DNA from: Labrys okinawensis
GTDB taxonomy: Bacteria; Pseudomonadota; Alphaproteobacteria; Rhizobiales; Labraceae
DNA: 64,000 nucleotides
Direction of reading: 5' to 3'
NCBI RefSeq assembly: GCF_002982075.1
Contig: NZ_PUEJ01000003.1
Location: 186,001-250,000, forward strand
Below are positions 41,807-52,816 of this stretch, one piece after another. Under the pieces are notes generated by a model, which ran no database searches, was not told the origin of the DNA, and saw only the letters and a program-made list of their open reading frames with translations. Each line of letters begins with the position of its first letter. Positions within the stretch are counted from its first letter, which is position 1. Made by a program: the position numbers and the translations under genes.

Positions 41807-42970
41807 TTATCCAATACCGTTCAGGGCGCAGAGCAGCTTCATGCGATGGGCCGCCTTTTCGGGATCGATGAGGAGCTGGGCCTTGTCCGCCAGCCGGAAG
41901 ATGTCGGCGTAATGCGCGATGCCGCGCGCCGATTCGGCGCCGCCCACCATGCGGAAATGCGACTGGAAGCCGTTCAGCCAGGCCATGAACACCACGCCGG
42001 ATTTGTAGAACTGAGTCGGCGCCTCGAAGAGGCGGCGCGCCAGGCTCACGGTCGGATCGAGGATGACGCGATAGCCTTCCTCGTTGCCGGCGGCGAGCCG
42101 GTCCATCGCCGCGGCGGCGGCCGGTGCGATCGGATCGAAGATGCCGAGCAATCCATGCGAAAAGCCCTGCAGGTCGCCCTGGATCAGTTCGGCATAGTTG
42201 AAATCGTCGCCGGTATACATCACCACGCCCTCGGGCAGCAGCCGGCGCAGGGTGATTTCCTTTTGGGCGTCGAGCAGGGAGATCTTGATGCCGTCGATCT
42301 TGCCGGCATGGCTGCGGATCAGTTCGAGCACCGTCTGCATTGCGGGCTCGAAGGCCTGCGAGCCCCAATAGCCTGCGAGCGCCGGATCGAAGGCTTCGCC
42401 GAGCCAATGCAGGATGACCTTGTCGCTGACCTGGCCGATCAGGCGGCCATAGACGGCGAGATAGTCGTCGGGGCCCTTGGCGACACGGCAGAGCGCCCGG
42501 CTTGCCATCAGGATGATGCGGCCGCCATGCTTCTCGACATGGGCGATCTGCTCCTCATAGGCGCAGATGACGTCGTCGAGCGTCTCGGCGCCCTCGGGGG
42601 CGAGCTGGTCGGTGCCGGCGCCGCAGGCCAGATCCGCCCCAGGAACGCCCCGAGCCTCGGCCAGCGAACGCTCGATCAGCTCGGCGGCGGCGGGCCAGTC
42701 CAGGCCGAGACCGCGCTGGGACGTATCCATGGCCTCGGCGATCTTGAAGCCGAGCCCCCACAGGTGATGGCGGAAACGCAAGGTCGCATCCCAGTCGATC
42801 GCCGGTTTGCGCCAGGGATCATCGAGCCGGCGAGGATCGGCGACGACATGGGCGGCAGCGTAGAGGGTGCGCGGGAAATTGCCGGCATGGACGAGGGGAT
42901 AGGGAGAGGAGGGGCCATAATGGTAGGCCTCCAGCCCGCCATCGACAGTGGGCAATATCAGTGCGCTCAT
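41807..42970 (-). CDS. DUF993 (dihydrodipicolinate synthase-like aldolase) family protein
   Basis: 387 residues. TIM-barrel type I aldolase-like family DUF993; visible segments YGPSSPYPLVHAGNFPRTLYAAAHVV, GADLACGAGTDQLAPEGAETLDDVICAYEEQIAHVEKHGGRIILMAS and KIDGIKISLLDAQKEITLRR, where the KIS Lys could be the Schiff-base residue. Often found with LacI, Gfo/Idh and sugar ABC genes, as here. Divergent from lacI with two repressor operators between them. Confidence 0.82.
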   Translation of the reverse strand: MSALILPTVDGGLEAYHYGPSSPYPLVHAGNFPRTLYAAAHVVADPRRLDDPWRKPAIDWDATLRFRHHLWGLGFKIAEAMDTSQRGLGLDWPAAAELIERSLAEARGVPGADLACGAGTDQLAPEGAETLDDVICAYEEQIAHVEKHGGRIILMASRALCRVAKGPDDYLAVYGRLIGQVSDKVILHWLGEAFDPALAGYWGSQAFEPAMQTVLELIRSHAGKIDGIKISLLDAQKEITLRRLLPEGVVMYTGDDFNYAELIQGDLQGFSHGLLGIFDPIAPAAAAAMDRLAAGNEEGYRVILDPTVSLARRLFEAPTQFYKSGVVFMAWLNGFQSHFRMVGGAESARGIAHYADIFRLADKAQLLIDPEKAAHRMKLLCALNGIG

Positions 42971-43137
42971 CGGGCTCTCCTCGTTCCTCTCTCATCCGGC
43001 TTCTTCGACGTCCCGGCGATTTTACCGGTCGCGGGATTGTCGCGCAGAATCTGCTCGAAAGCAGGATCCAACACATCGTCCCAGGATGTCGGTGAAAATT
43101 GGCCAAGGCGTCGCGACCTTGGGGACAAACATGTCAA

Positions 43138-43153
43138 TTAGAACGTTCCAAAG
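43138..43153. promoter_or_regulatory. LacI-type operator O1
   Basis: TTAGAACGTTCCAAAG with palindromic GAACGTTC at 43141-43148. Shares GAACGTTCCAAA exactly with the site at 43237-43252; centres are 99 bp apart. Confidence 0.7.
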
Positions 43154-43236
43154 TCAAGAATATTTCACTTTGGATAAGATTTATGCTTTTGCATCAATAG
43201 GTTCCCCTCCAATCGAAAGCGGTATTGACAGAGCTG

Positions 43237-43252
43237 TAGGAACGTTCCAAAA
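43237..43252. promoter_or_regulatory. LacI-type operator O2
   Basis: TAGGAACGTTCCAAAA with perfect GGAACGTTCC (43239-43248), 47 bp before the lacI ATG. A -35-like TTGACA (43225-43230) sits directly before it, so repressor would cover the spacer. Confidence 0.72.
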
Positions 43253-43298
43253 ATATTGCTCACCGGCCCGGTTAGAGGCCGGCCGAGGGAGCGCGAGG

Positions 43299-45379
<2,081 letters not shown>

Positions 45380-45383
45380 TCCG

Positions 45384-46976
45384 ATGGCCTTCCCGAAAGT
45401 CCTTTCCGCCGACCAGGCTGCCGCGCTCATTCCCGACGGTGCCGTGGTGACCGTGTCTTCCTCCTCCGGCCTGGGCTGCCCGGACACGATGCTCGCCGCC
45501 ATCGGCCGCCGCTTCGATGCAACAGGGCACCCGCGCAACCTCACCACGTTGCACCCCATCGCGGCCGGCGACATGTGGGGCATCAAGGGCGTCGATCATA
45601 TCGCCAAATCAGGCCTGCTCGCCCGCATCCTCGGCGGCTCCTATCCGTCCGGCCCCTCTTCGGCCGAGCCGCCGGCGATCTGGAAGATGATCACCGGCAA
45701 CGAGATCCCCGCCTACAACATCCCCTCCGGCATTCTGTTCGACATGCATCGCGAGGCGGCTGCCAAGCGGCCGGGCGTGCTCACCAAGATCGGCTTGGAC
45801 ACCTTCGTCGATCCGGCTCGCGAAGGTTGCGCCATGAACGAGCGGGCGGCCGAGACGCCGATCGTGCGCAAGGTCGAGTTCGACGGCGAGGACTGGCTCT
45901 ATTTCAAGACCATCGTGCCCGAGGTCGCCATCATCCGCGCCACCACGGCCGATGAGCGCGGCAATCTCTCCTATGAGCATGAAGGCGGCTATCTCGGCCC
46001 GCTCGACCAGGCGCTGGCCGTACGCAACAATGGCGGCATCGTCATCGCCCAGGTGAAGCGCCTTGCCGAAAGCGGCACGCTCAAGCCCCAGAATGTGCTG
46101 GTGCCGGGCGTCCTGGTCGATACCATCGTCGTCGCGCCGGACCAGATGCAGACGACGCAGACGCCCTACGAGCCGGCAATCTCGGGCGAGATCTTCCGCC
46201 CCCTGTCGAGCTTCGAAATCCCCGAATTCGGCGTTTCCAAGGTGATTGCCCGCCGGGTGGCGCAGGAATTGCGCCATGGCGATGCCGTCAATATCGGCTT
46301 CGGCATTTCGGCCAATGTGCCGCGCATCCTCATCGAGGAGGGGCGGCATGGCGAGGTGACCTGGGTGATCGAGCAGGGCGCCGTCGGCGGCGTGCCGCTG
46401 CTCGATTTCCAGTTCGGCTGCGCCTCCAATGCCGAGGCGATCATGCCGTCGCCCTATCAGTTCACCTATTTCCAGGGCGCCGGCTTCGATGCCTCGCTGC
46501 TCTCCTTCCTGCAGATCGACCGCGAGGGCAGCGTCAACGTCTCCAAGCTCGGCGTGCGCCCGCATGTGACGGCGGGGGCGGGCGGTTTCGTCGACATCAC
46601 CGCGCGGGCCCGGCGCATCATCTTCTCCGGCTTCTTCACTGCCGCGGCCGGCCTTGCCGTCGAAAACGGCGCGCTGGTGATTTCCAGGGAAGGCAAGGTC
46701 AGGAAGCTGGTCGAGGCCGTGGAGCACGTCTCCTTCTCCGGCCGCCGTGCGGTCGCGCAGGGACAGGACATCACTTATGTCTCCGAGCGCTGCGTGCTCA
46801 AGCTGACCGATAAGGGGATCGTGGTCACGGAAATCGCGCCCGGCGTCGACCTCCAGCGCGACGTGTTGGCCCAGGCCGAGTTTCCGCTCGGTGTCGCCGA
46901 CGGCCTCAAGGTGATGGATGCTGCGCTGTTCCGGCCGGAGCCGATCGGATTGGATCTGGGGGGAGGACAGCTGTGA
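45384..46976 (+). CDS. Acyl-CoA:acetate CoA-transferase, YdiF type
   Basis: 530 residues, a fused alpha-beta family I CoA-transferase. Segments SSSSGLGCPDTMLAAIGRRF and GKIGLDTFVDP in the first half; the second half has FGISANVPRILIEE and EQGAVGGVPLL with the catalytic Glu, then GAGGFVDITARARRIIFSG. Activates an organic acid by CoA transfer from acetyl- or acetoacetyl-CoA. Starts 4 bp after the Gfo/Idh stop, so in the same operon; a CoA-transferase in a sugar locus is unusual. Confidence 0.9.
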   Translation: MAFPKVLSADQAAALIPDGAVVTVSSSSGLGCPDTMLAAIGRRFDATGHPRNLTTLHPIAAGDMWGIKGVDHIAKSGLLARILGGSYPSGPSSAEPPAIWKMITGNEIPAYNIPSGILFDMHREAAAKRPGVLTKIGLDTFVDPAREGCAMNERAAETPIVRKVEFDGEDWLYFKTIVPEVAIIRATTADERGNLSYEHEGGYLGPLDQALAVRNNGGIVIAQVKRLAESGTLKPQNVLVPGVLVDTIVVAPDQMQTTQTPYEPAISGEIFRPLSSFEIPEFGVSKVIARRVAQELRHGDAVNIGFGISANVPRILIEEGRHGEVTWVIEQGAVGGVPLLDFQFGCASNAEAIMPSPYQFTYFQGAGFDASLLSFLQIDREGSVNVSKLGVRPHVTAGAGGFVDITARARRIIFSGFFTAAAGLAVENGALVISREGKVRKLVEAVEHVSFSGRRAVAQGQDITYVSERCVLKLTDKGIVVTEIAPGVDLQRDVLAQAEFPLGVADGLKVMDAALFRPEPIGLDLGGGQL

Positions 46977-46998
46977 TGGGTCGGCGTTTTCACCCTTC

Positions 46999-47142
46999 AT
47001 CCCCCTGCCGGGACCTTCTCCCGCAAGGGGAGAAGTCATTGGATTGGGTAGGGTGGTCGCGTTTGGTCGGCTTTCAACCTGCTTTTCGCCATCCAAATAA
47101 ACCTCCTTCTCCCCTTGCGGGAGAAGGTCCCGGCAGGGGGAT
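46999..47142. repeat. Perfect 37-bp inverted repeat, family 6
   Basis: Arms 46999-47035 and 47106-47142 are exact complements; the left arm begins ATCCCCCTGCCGGGAC and contains CCTTCTCCCGCAAGG. Loop 70 bases. Lies between the CoA-transferase stop (46976) and the enoyl-CoA hydratase start (47178). Confidence 0.88.
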
Positions 47143-47177
47143 GGGGGGTGTGAGCGCGACACCGTCGAGGATTCGAT

Positions 47178-47951
47178 ATGTCTGACCCCATCCGCCTCGA
47201 CATCGAAGACAGCATCGCCATCATCACTTTGGCGCGGCCCGAAAAGCTCAACGCCCTCGACGAGGCGATGATTGCCGGCCTTGCGGCAGCGGCCGAGCGT
47301 ATCGATCGGCACGGCTCCATCCGGGCCGCGATCCTCACCGGTGAGGGCAAGGGCTTCTGCGCAGGCGGCGACATTGCCGCCTGGGGCAAGGTTTCGCCCC
47401 TCGACATGGGCCAGCGCTGGGTGCGCGACGGCCATCGTGTCTTCGACGCCCTGACACGGCTGCGCGCGCCGCTGATTGCCGCGATCAACGGGCATGCGCT
47501 GGGCGGCGGCCTCGAACTGGCGGCAACGGCCGATATCCGCATTGCAGAGGAACAGGCCAAGTTCGGCCTGCCGGAGACCGGTATCGGCATGGTGCCGGGC
47601 TGGTCCGGTACGCAGCGCCTCGTCACCCGCTTCGGCGCGGCCGCGGTGCGCCGCCTTGCCCTGACCGGCGAGATCGTCACGGCCGAGCGGGCCCTGCAAC
47701 TCGGCCTGATCGACGAGATCGCACCCAGGGGGCACGGGCTCGAGCAGGCCCGCGAACTCGCGCGCAAGATCTCGGCGCGCGCGCCCGTCGCCAACGCCGT
47801 GGCCAAGCAGATGATCAATGCGGCGGAGGGCGAGGATGCCGCCGCCGCCATCGAGATACTCGCCGGATCGCTGGTTTCCTACACCGACGATCTCAAGGAG
47901 GGCGTCGCCAGCTTCGTCGAGAAGCGCCCGCCCCAGTTCAAGGGACAATGA
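47178..47951 (+). CDS. Enoyl-CoA hydratase/isomerase family protein
   Basis: 257 residues, crotonase fold. CoA-binding NALDEAMIAGL and GKGFCAGGDIA; oxyanion loop NGHALGGGLELAATADIRIA with the first catalytic Glu and FGLPETGIGMVPGWSGTQRL with the second. The stop overlaps the aldehyde dehydrogenase ATG by four bases. The pair fits a route in which a CoA-ester is hydrated and an aldehyde oxidised. Confidence 0.9.
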   Translation: MSDPIRLDIEDSIAIITLARPEKLNALDEAMIAGLAAAAERIDRHGSIRAAILTGEGKGFCAGGDIAAWGKVSPLDMGQRWVRDGHRVFDALTRLRAPLIAAINGHALGGGLELAATADIRIAEEQAKFGLPETGIGMVPGWSGTQRLVTRFGAAAVRRLALTGEIVTAERALQLGLIDEIAPRGHGLEQARELARKISARAPVANAVAKQMINAAEGEDAAAAIEILAGSLVSYTDDLKEGVASFVEKRPPQFKGQ

Positions 47952-49477
47952 CCGTGACGATCGCCGTCCGCCTCGACAAGGCCCGTTTCGCCGCAGCGCT
48001 CGCCGGCATTCCCCGCGAGCATCAGCTTTTCATCGCCGGGACCTTCGGGCCTGCCGCCGAGGGGAAAACCATCGAACGTCTCAGCCCCGGCCATGGCGAA
48101 CGGGTGGGCCTCTATCCGCAGGCGGGCGCCGCCGATCTCGATCGTGCCCTGGCTGCCGCGCGCAAGGCCTTCGACGAGGGGCCGTGGCCTTCGATGACCG
48201 GCGCCGAGCGCTCGCGCCTCATCCATAAGGTGGCCGACCTGATCGAGGAAAGGCTCGAGATCTTCGCCACGCTCGACAGCCTGGAAGCCGGCAAGCCGAT
48301 CAGCCAGGCCCGCGGCGAGATGGCCGGCGCCGTCGACATCTGGCGTTATGCGGCAGGCCTAGCCCGCGACCTGCATGGCGAGAGCTACAACACCATCGGT
48401 GCCAACAAGCTCGGCCTGGTGATGCGCGAACCCATCGGCGTGGTCTCCATCATCACGCCCTGGAACTTCCCGTTCCTGATCGTCAGCCAGAAGCTGCCTT
48501 TCGCCCTTGCGGCCGGCTGCACGGCGGTGGTCAAGCCGAGCGAGATGACCTCGGGCTCGACCCTGCTGCTCGGCCATCTGCTGGCCGAGGCCGGCCTGCC
48601 CGAAGGTGTGGTCAACATTCTCTCCGGCTACGGCCCCGAGATCGGCGGGCCTATGACCACGGATCACCGTGTCGACATGGTCTCCTTCACCGGCTCCACC
48701 CGGGTGGGCAAGGCGGCGATGGCGGCGGCCTCCGGCACGCTGAAGAAGCTCTCGATGGAGCTCGGCGGCAAGAATCCGCAATTGATCTTTCCCGATGCCG
48801 ATCTCGACGCGGCGCTCGATGCCGCCGTGTTCGGCTCCTATTTCAATGCCGGCGAATGCTGCAATGCCGGCAGCCGCCTCTTGGTGCACCACGACGTCGC
48901 GGCCGAGTTCGAGGCCGAATTCGTCAAGCGCTCGCGCGAGGTCGTGGTCGGCGACCCGCTGGATCCGGCCACGCTCGTCGGCGCGCTGATCTCCCCGCAG
49001 CATCTCGCCCAGGTCGAGGGGCATGTCGCCGCCGCCAGGGCGGAGGGGGCCGAGATCGCGCTGGGAGGCAGCCGGCTCGAGAGTGATGCCGGCCAGTTCA
49101 TGGCGGCCACGGTCGTCGCCGGCGCGCGCGCCTCCATGGCGATCGCCCGCGACGAAGTGTTCGGGCCCGTGGCGACGGTGATGCGCTTCGCCCGTGCCGA
49201 GGAGGCCATTTCCATCGCCAATGGCGTGGATTACGGTCTGTCGGCCAGCGTATGGAGTCGGGATTTCGACACGGCGGTCGGGGTCTCCAGGCGACTCAAG
49301 GCCGGCACGGTATGGACCAACACCTTCATGGACGGCGCTGCCGAGCTGCCCTTCGGCGGCTTCAGGCAATCGGGGATCGGACGAGAACTCGGCCGCAATG
49401 CCGCGGCTGACTACACCGAGGAAAAGACGATGCATCTTCATTGCGGACCGCGTACGGCCTGGTGGCTGCCACGGTAG
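47948..49477 (+). CDS. NAD(P)-dependent aldehyde dehydrogenase
   Basis: 509 residues. Cofactor segments IITPWNFPFLI and the GSTRVG turn, catalytic Glu in MELGGKNPQLIF and catalytic Cys in FNAGECCNAGSRLLV. Members with this N-terminal arm use substrates such as betaine aldehyde, aminoaldehydes or other aliphatic aldehydes. Coupled to the hydratase gene. The ABC transporter starts 54 bp after the stop. Confidence 0.93.
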   Translation: MTVTIAVRLDKARFAAALAGIPREHQLFIAGTFGPAAEGKTIERLSPGHGERVGLYPQAGAADLDRALAAARKAFDEGPWPSMTGAERSRLIHKVADLIEERLEIFATLDSLEAGKPISQARGEMAGAVDIWRYAAGLARDLHGESYNTIGANKLGLVMREPIGVVSIITPWNFPFLIVSQKLPFALAAGCTAVVKPSEMTSGSTLLLGHLLAEAGLPEGVVNILSGYGPEIGGPMTTDHRVDMVSFTGSTRVGKAAMAAASGTLKKLSMELGGKNPQLIFPDADLDAALDAAVFGSYFNAGECCNAGSRLLVHHDVAAEFEAEFVKRSREVVVGDPLDPATLVGALISPQHLAQVEGHVAAARAEGAEIALGGSRLESDAGQFMAATVVAGARASMAIARDEVFGPVATVMRFARAEEAISIANGVDYGLSASVWSRDFDTAVGVSRRLKAGTVWTNTFMDGAAELPFGGFRQSGIGRELGRNAAADYTEEKTMHLHCGPRTAWWLPR

Positions 49478-49531
49478 GCGATTGAGACGTCGCCGGAACG
49501 TATCCGGCAATCATGGTCATGGGAGGATTAG

Positions 49532-50812
49532 ATGACCGTTCGTACCAAACTGATCGCAGGCGTGGCGCTTGCCGCTGCAAGCCTTGGACTTGCGAGCCTG
49601 GGCCTTGCCGGCGCGGCGCAGGCGCAGACCAAGGAAGTGCAGATGCTGCACTGGTGGACCTCCGGTGGCGAGGCCGCGGCCCTCAGCGTGCTCAAGAAGG
49701 ATCTCGCCGCCGAAGGTTATGCCTGGAAGGACGTGCCGGTGGCAGGCGGCGGCGGTGACGCTGCCATGACCGCGCTGAAGGCCATGGTCGCCAACGGCAA
49801 CAACCCGACCGCATCGCAGATGCTCGGCTATACCGTGCTCGACTATGCCGCCGCCGGCAAGATGGGCGACCTGACCGAGCTTGCCAAGTCCGAAGGCTGG
49901 GACAAGGTCGTGCCGGCGCCGCTGCAGAAGTTCGCCGTTTCCGACGGCAAGTGGGTCGCGGTTCCCGTCAATGTCCATTCGGTCAACTGGCTGTGGATCA
50001 ACAAGGCGGTGATGGACAAGATCGGCGGCACCGAGCCGAAGACCTTCGACGATTTCATCGCGCTGCTCGACAAGGCCAAGGCGGCCGGCGTGACGCCGCT
50101 CGCCCTCGGCGGCCAGGATTGGCAGGAAGCCACCATGTTCGACTCGGTCGTGCTCTCCACTGGCGGCCCCGAGTTCTACAAGAAGGCGATGAACGACCTC
50201 GACGAAGCCTCGCTGAAGTCGGACACCATGAAAAAGGCCTTCGACAACCTGGCCAAGCTCAAGGCCTATGTCGATCCGAACTTCTCGGGCCGTGACTGGA
50301 ACCTGACCACCGCCATGGTGATCAAGGGCGATGCCCTGGTGCAGGTGATGGGTGACTGGGCCAAGGGCGAGTTCAAGGCTGCCAGCAAGACCCCGGGCAC
50401 CGACTATATCTGCATGCGCTTCCCCGGCACCGACGGGAGCGTCGTCTACAACTCCGACATGTTCGGCATGTTCGCTGTTCCGGACGATCGCAAGGAAGCC
50501 CAGGTCGCGCTCGCCAAGGCGACGCTGTCCAAGTCTTTCCAGTCCTCCTTCAACGTGGTCAAGGGCTCGGTTCCGGCTCGTACCGACGTGCCGGATACCG
50601 ACTTCGACGCCTGCGGCAAGAAGGGCATCGCCGATCTGAAGAAGGCCAATGACGGCGGCACCCTGTTCGGTTCGCTCGCCCAGGGTTATGGCGCCCCGCC
50701 CGCCATCGCCACTGCCTACAAGGACGTCGTGGACAAGTTCTTCAACGGCCAGATCAAGACCTCGGACGAGGCCGTCGCCCAGCTCGTCAAGGCCATCGAC
50801 GAAGCCAAGTAA
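49532..50812 (+). CDS. Sugar ABC transporter substrate-binding protein (CUT1)
   Basis: 426 residues with signal peptide (about 1-32, ending AAQAQ). SBP_bac_1 fold: [60 protein letters not shown] and [17 protein letters not shown]. Resembles glucose/mannose-type binding proteins. GGGAGG 6 bp before the ATG. First gene of the complete transporter operon. Confidence 0.93.
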   Translation: MTVRTKLIAGVALAAASLGLASLGLAGAAQAQTKEVQMLHWWTSGGEAAALSVLKKDLAAEGYAWKDVPVAGGGGDAAMTALKAMVANGNNPTASQMLGYTVLDYAAAGKMGDLTELAKSEGWDKVVPAPLQKFAVSDGKWVAVPVNVHSVNWLWINKAVMDKIGGTEPKTFDDFIALLDKAKAAGVTPLALGGQDWQEATMFDSVVLSTGGPEFYKKAMNDLDEASLKSDTMKKAFDNLAKLKAYVDPNFSGRDWNLTTAMVIKGDALVQVMGDWAKGEFKAASKTPGTDYICMRFPGTDGSVVYNSDMFGMFAVPDDRKEAQVALAKATLSKSFQSSFNVVKGSVPARTDVPDTDFDACGKKGIADLKKANDGGTLFGSLAQGYGAPPAIATAYKDVVDKFFNGQIKTSDEAVAQLVKAIDEAK

Positions 50813-50860
50813 GCGTGGCCGAGAGCTCTTGTGACATCGAGAGCCACGGAATTCGAGATC

Positions 50861-50897
50861 GTCATCCCGGCGCCACCTGCGGTGGCGCCGGGATGAC
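50861..50897. repeat. 17-bp perfect hairpin between binding-protein and permease genes, family 8
   Basis: GTCATCCCGGCGCCACC (50861-50877), TGC, then the exact complement (50881-50897). Placed 49 bp after the binding-protein stop; typical position for a hairpin that protects the binding-protein message or attenuates downstream genes. Confidence 0.82.
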
Positions 50898-50947
50898 AGC
50901 GCGCCTTTTGCGGGTTGGGCTCAAAGAACAAAAAGCGGGGAACCTTC

Positions 50948-51877
50948 ATGACATTGGCTACGACGAGCGCGCCGCCTCGCCCGGGCTTGCGCGAGAAACT
51001 TCAGGACGCCTTGCCCAAGATCGTGCTGGCCCCGAGCTTCGCCGCGATCCTGGTGTTCGTCTACGGGTTCATCCTGTGGACGATCTATCTGTCCTTCACC
51101 AATTCCAAGACCTTCCCGAGCTATGAGCTGACGGGAGGCCTCGCTTATCAGCGCCTGTGGGGCTGGACCTTCGAAAGCGATCCGCCGTCCAGCTGGTATT
51201 ATTCGATCACCAACATGGCGGTCTTCGGCGTGCTCTATGTCGGCATCTGCATGGTGCTCGGCCTGTTCATCGCCATCCTGCTCGACCAGCGGATCAGGGG
51301 CGAGGGCATATTGCGCCCGATCTATCTCTATCCGATGGCGTTGTCCTTCATCGTCACCGGGGTCGCCTGGAAATGGTTTCTCGACCCCGGCCTCGGCCTG
51401 GAGGCGACCCTGCACAATCTGGGCTGGACCAGCTTCCATTTCGACTGGATCAAGAACAAGGACCGGGTGATCTACACGGTGGTGATCGCCGGCGTCTGGC
51501 AGGCTTCCGGCTTCGTGATGGCGATGTTCCTGGCCGGCTTGCGCGGCGTCGACGGCGAGATGCTCAAGGCCGCCCAGATCGATGGCGCCTCGACCTTCCA
51601 GGTCTATTGGCGCATCGTCATCCCGATCCTGCGCCCGGTCTTCCTGTCCGCCTTCATCGTGCTCGCCCATATGGCGATCAAGTCGTATGACCTTGTGGTC
51701 GCCCTGACCTCGGGCGGGCCGGGGGGCTCGGCCTGGCTGCCGTCCAACTTCATGTATGAGTACACCTTCAAGCGCAATCAGATGGCGATCGGCTCGGCCA
51801 GCGCCGTGATCATGCTGATGACGATCAGCGCCATCATCGTGCCCTATCTCTATTCCGAGTTGCGGGAGAAGAAGTGA
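50948..51877 (+). CDS. Sugar ABC transporter permease, MalF type
   Basis: 309 residues, six helices. PNS loop with KAAQIDGASTFQVYWRIVIPILRPVFLSAF (EAA motif). ATG at 50948 chosen rather than an in-frame site 11 codons upstream. Stop and next ATG share one base. Partner of the following permease and ATPase. Confidence 0.92.
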   Translation: MTLATTSAPPRPGLREKLQDALPKIVLAPSFAAILVFVYGFILWTIYLSFTNSKTFPSYELTGGLAYQRLWGWTFESDPPSSWYYSITNMAVFGVLYVGICMVLGLFIAILLDQRIRGEGILRPIYLYPMALSFIVTGVAWKWFLDPGLGLEATLHNLGWTSFHFDWIKNKDRVIYTVVIAGVWQASGFVMAMFLAGLRGVDGEMLKAAQIDGASTFQVYWRIVIPILRPVFLSAFIVLAHMAIKSYDLVVALTSGGPGGSAWLPSNFMYEYTFKRNQMAIGSASAVIMLMTISAIIVPYLYSELREKK

Positions 51878-52812
51878 TGAGCGCCGCCACCCGGGACGTT
51901 TCGGGGCCGGTCGGCTCCAATTGGGTCAGCCGCGTCGTGATCTACGGCCTCCTGCTGATCTTCGCCTTCGTCTATCTCGTGCCCCTGTTCGTGATGCTGA
52001 CCACCTCGTTCAAGACCATGGACGAGATCCAGGGCGGCAATATGCTCGCTCTGCCGACGTCACCGACGGTGCAGCCCTGGTTGAAGGCCTGGAACGAGAC
52101 CTGCGTCGGCCTCACCTGCGCGGGGATCAAGGGCTATTTCTGGAACTCGATCAAGATGGTGGTTCCCGCCGTGGCGATCTCCACCATACTCGGCGCGCTC
52201 AACGGTTACGTGCTGACGAAATGGCGGTTTCCCGGCCACAAGCTGGTCTTCGCCATGATGCTGTTCGCCTGCTTCATCCCGTTCCAGTCGGTGCTGCTGC
52301 CGATGGCGACTGTGCTCGGCAAGTTCGGCGGTGTCGGCTCCTTCCTGCAGTCGGCCATCGGCACCTCGCTCGGCTTCGGCTCCTCCACCTTCAACCTCGT
52401 CTTCGTGCATGTGGTCTATGGCCTCGGCTTCACCACCTTGTTCTTCCGCAATTACTACGAGGCGTTCCCCAACGAGCTCGTGCGGGCGGCGATGGTCGAC
52501 GGCGCCTCTTTCTTCCAGATCTTCCGGCGCATTCTCCTGCCTAATTCGATCCCGATCTTCGTGGTCACGGTGATCTACCAGTTCACCAACATCTGGAACG
52601 ACTTCCTGTTCGCCTCCGCCTTCGCCGGCACCGGCGACGTGATGCCGATGACGGCGGCGCTCAACAACGTGGTCAACACCACCACCGGCGCGGTCGAATA
52701 CAACGTCAACATGGCGGCCGCGATGATCGCCGCCCTTCCCACCCTCTTCGTCTATATCGTCGCCGGCCGCTATTTCGTGCGTGGCCTGATGGCGGGCGCT
52801 GTGAAAGGCTGA
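51877..52812 (+). CDS. Sugar ABC transporter permease, MalG type
   Basis: 311 residues, six helices. EAA-type segment ELVRAAMVDGASFFQIFRRILLPNSIPIFVVTVIYQF, the longer MalG-like form with a periplasmic insertion early (GGNMLALPTSPTVQPWLKAWNETC). ATG overlaps the preceding TGA by one base (a GTG three bases earlier is possible). Followed 4 bp later by the ATPase. Confidence 0.92.
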   Translation: MSAATRDVSGPVGSNWVSRVVIYGLLLIFAFVYLVPLFVMLTTSFKTMDEIQGGNMLALPTSPTVQPWLKAWNETCVGLTCAGIKGYFWNSIKMVVPAVAISTILGALNGYVLTKWRFPGHKLVFAMMLFACFIPFQSVLLPMATVLGKFGGVGSFLQSAIGTSLGFGSSTFNLVFVHVVYGLGFTTLFFRNYYEAFPNELVRAAMVDGASFFQIFRRILLPNSIPIFVVTVIYQFTNIWNDFLFASAFAGTGDVMPMTAALNNVVNTTTGAVEYNVNMAAAMIAALPTLFVYIVAGRYFVRGLMAGAVKG

Positions 52813-52816
52813 CCCA

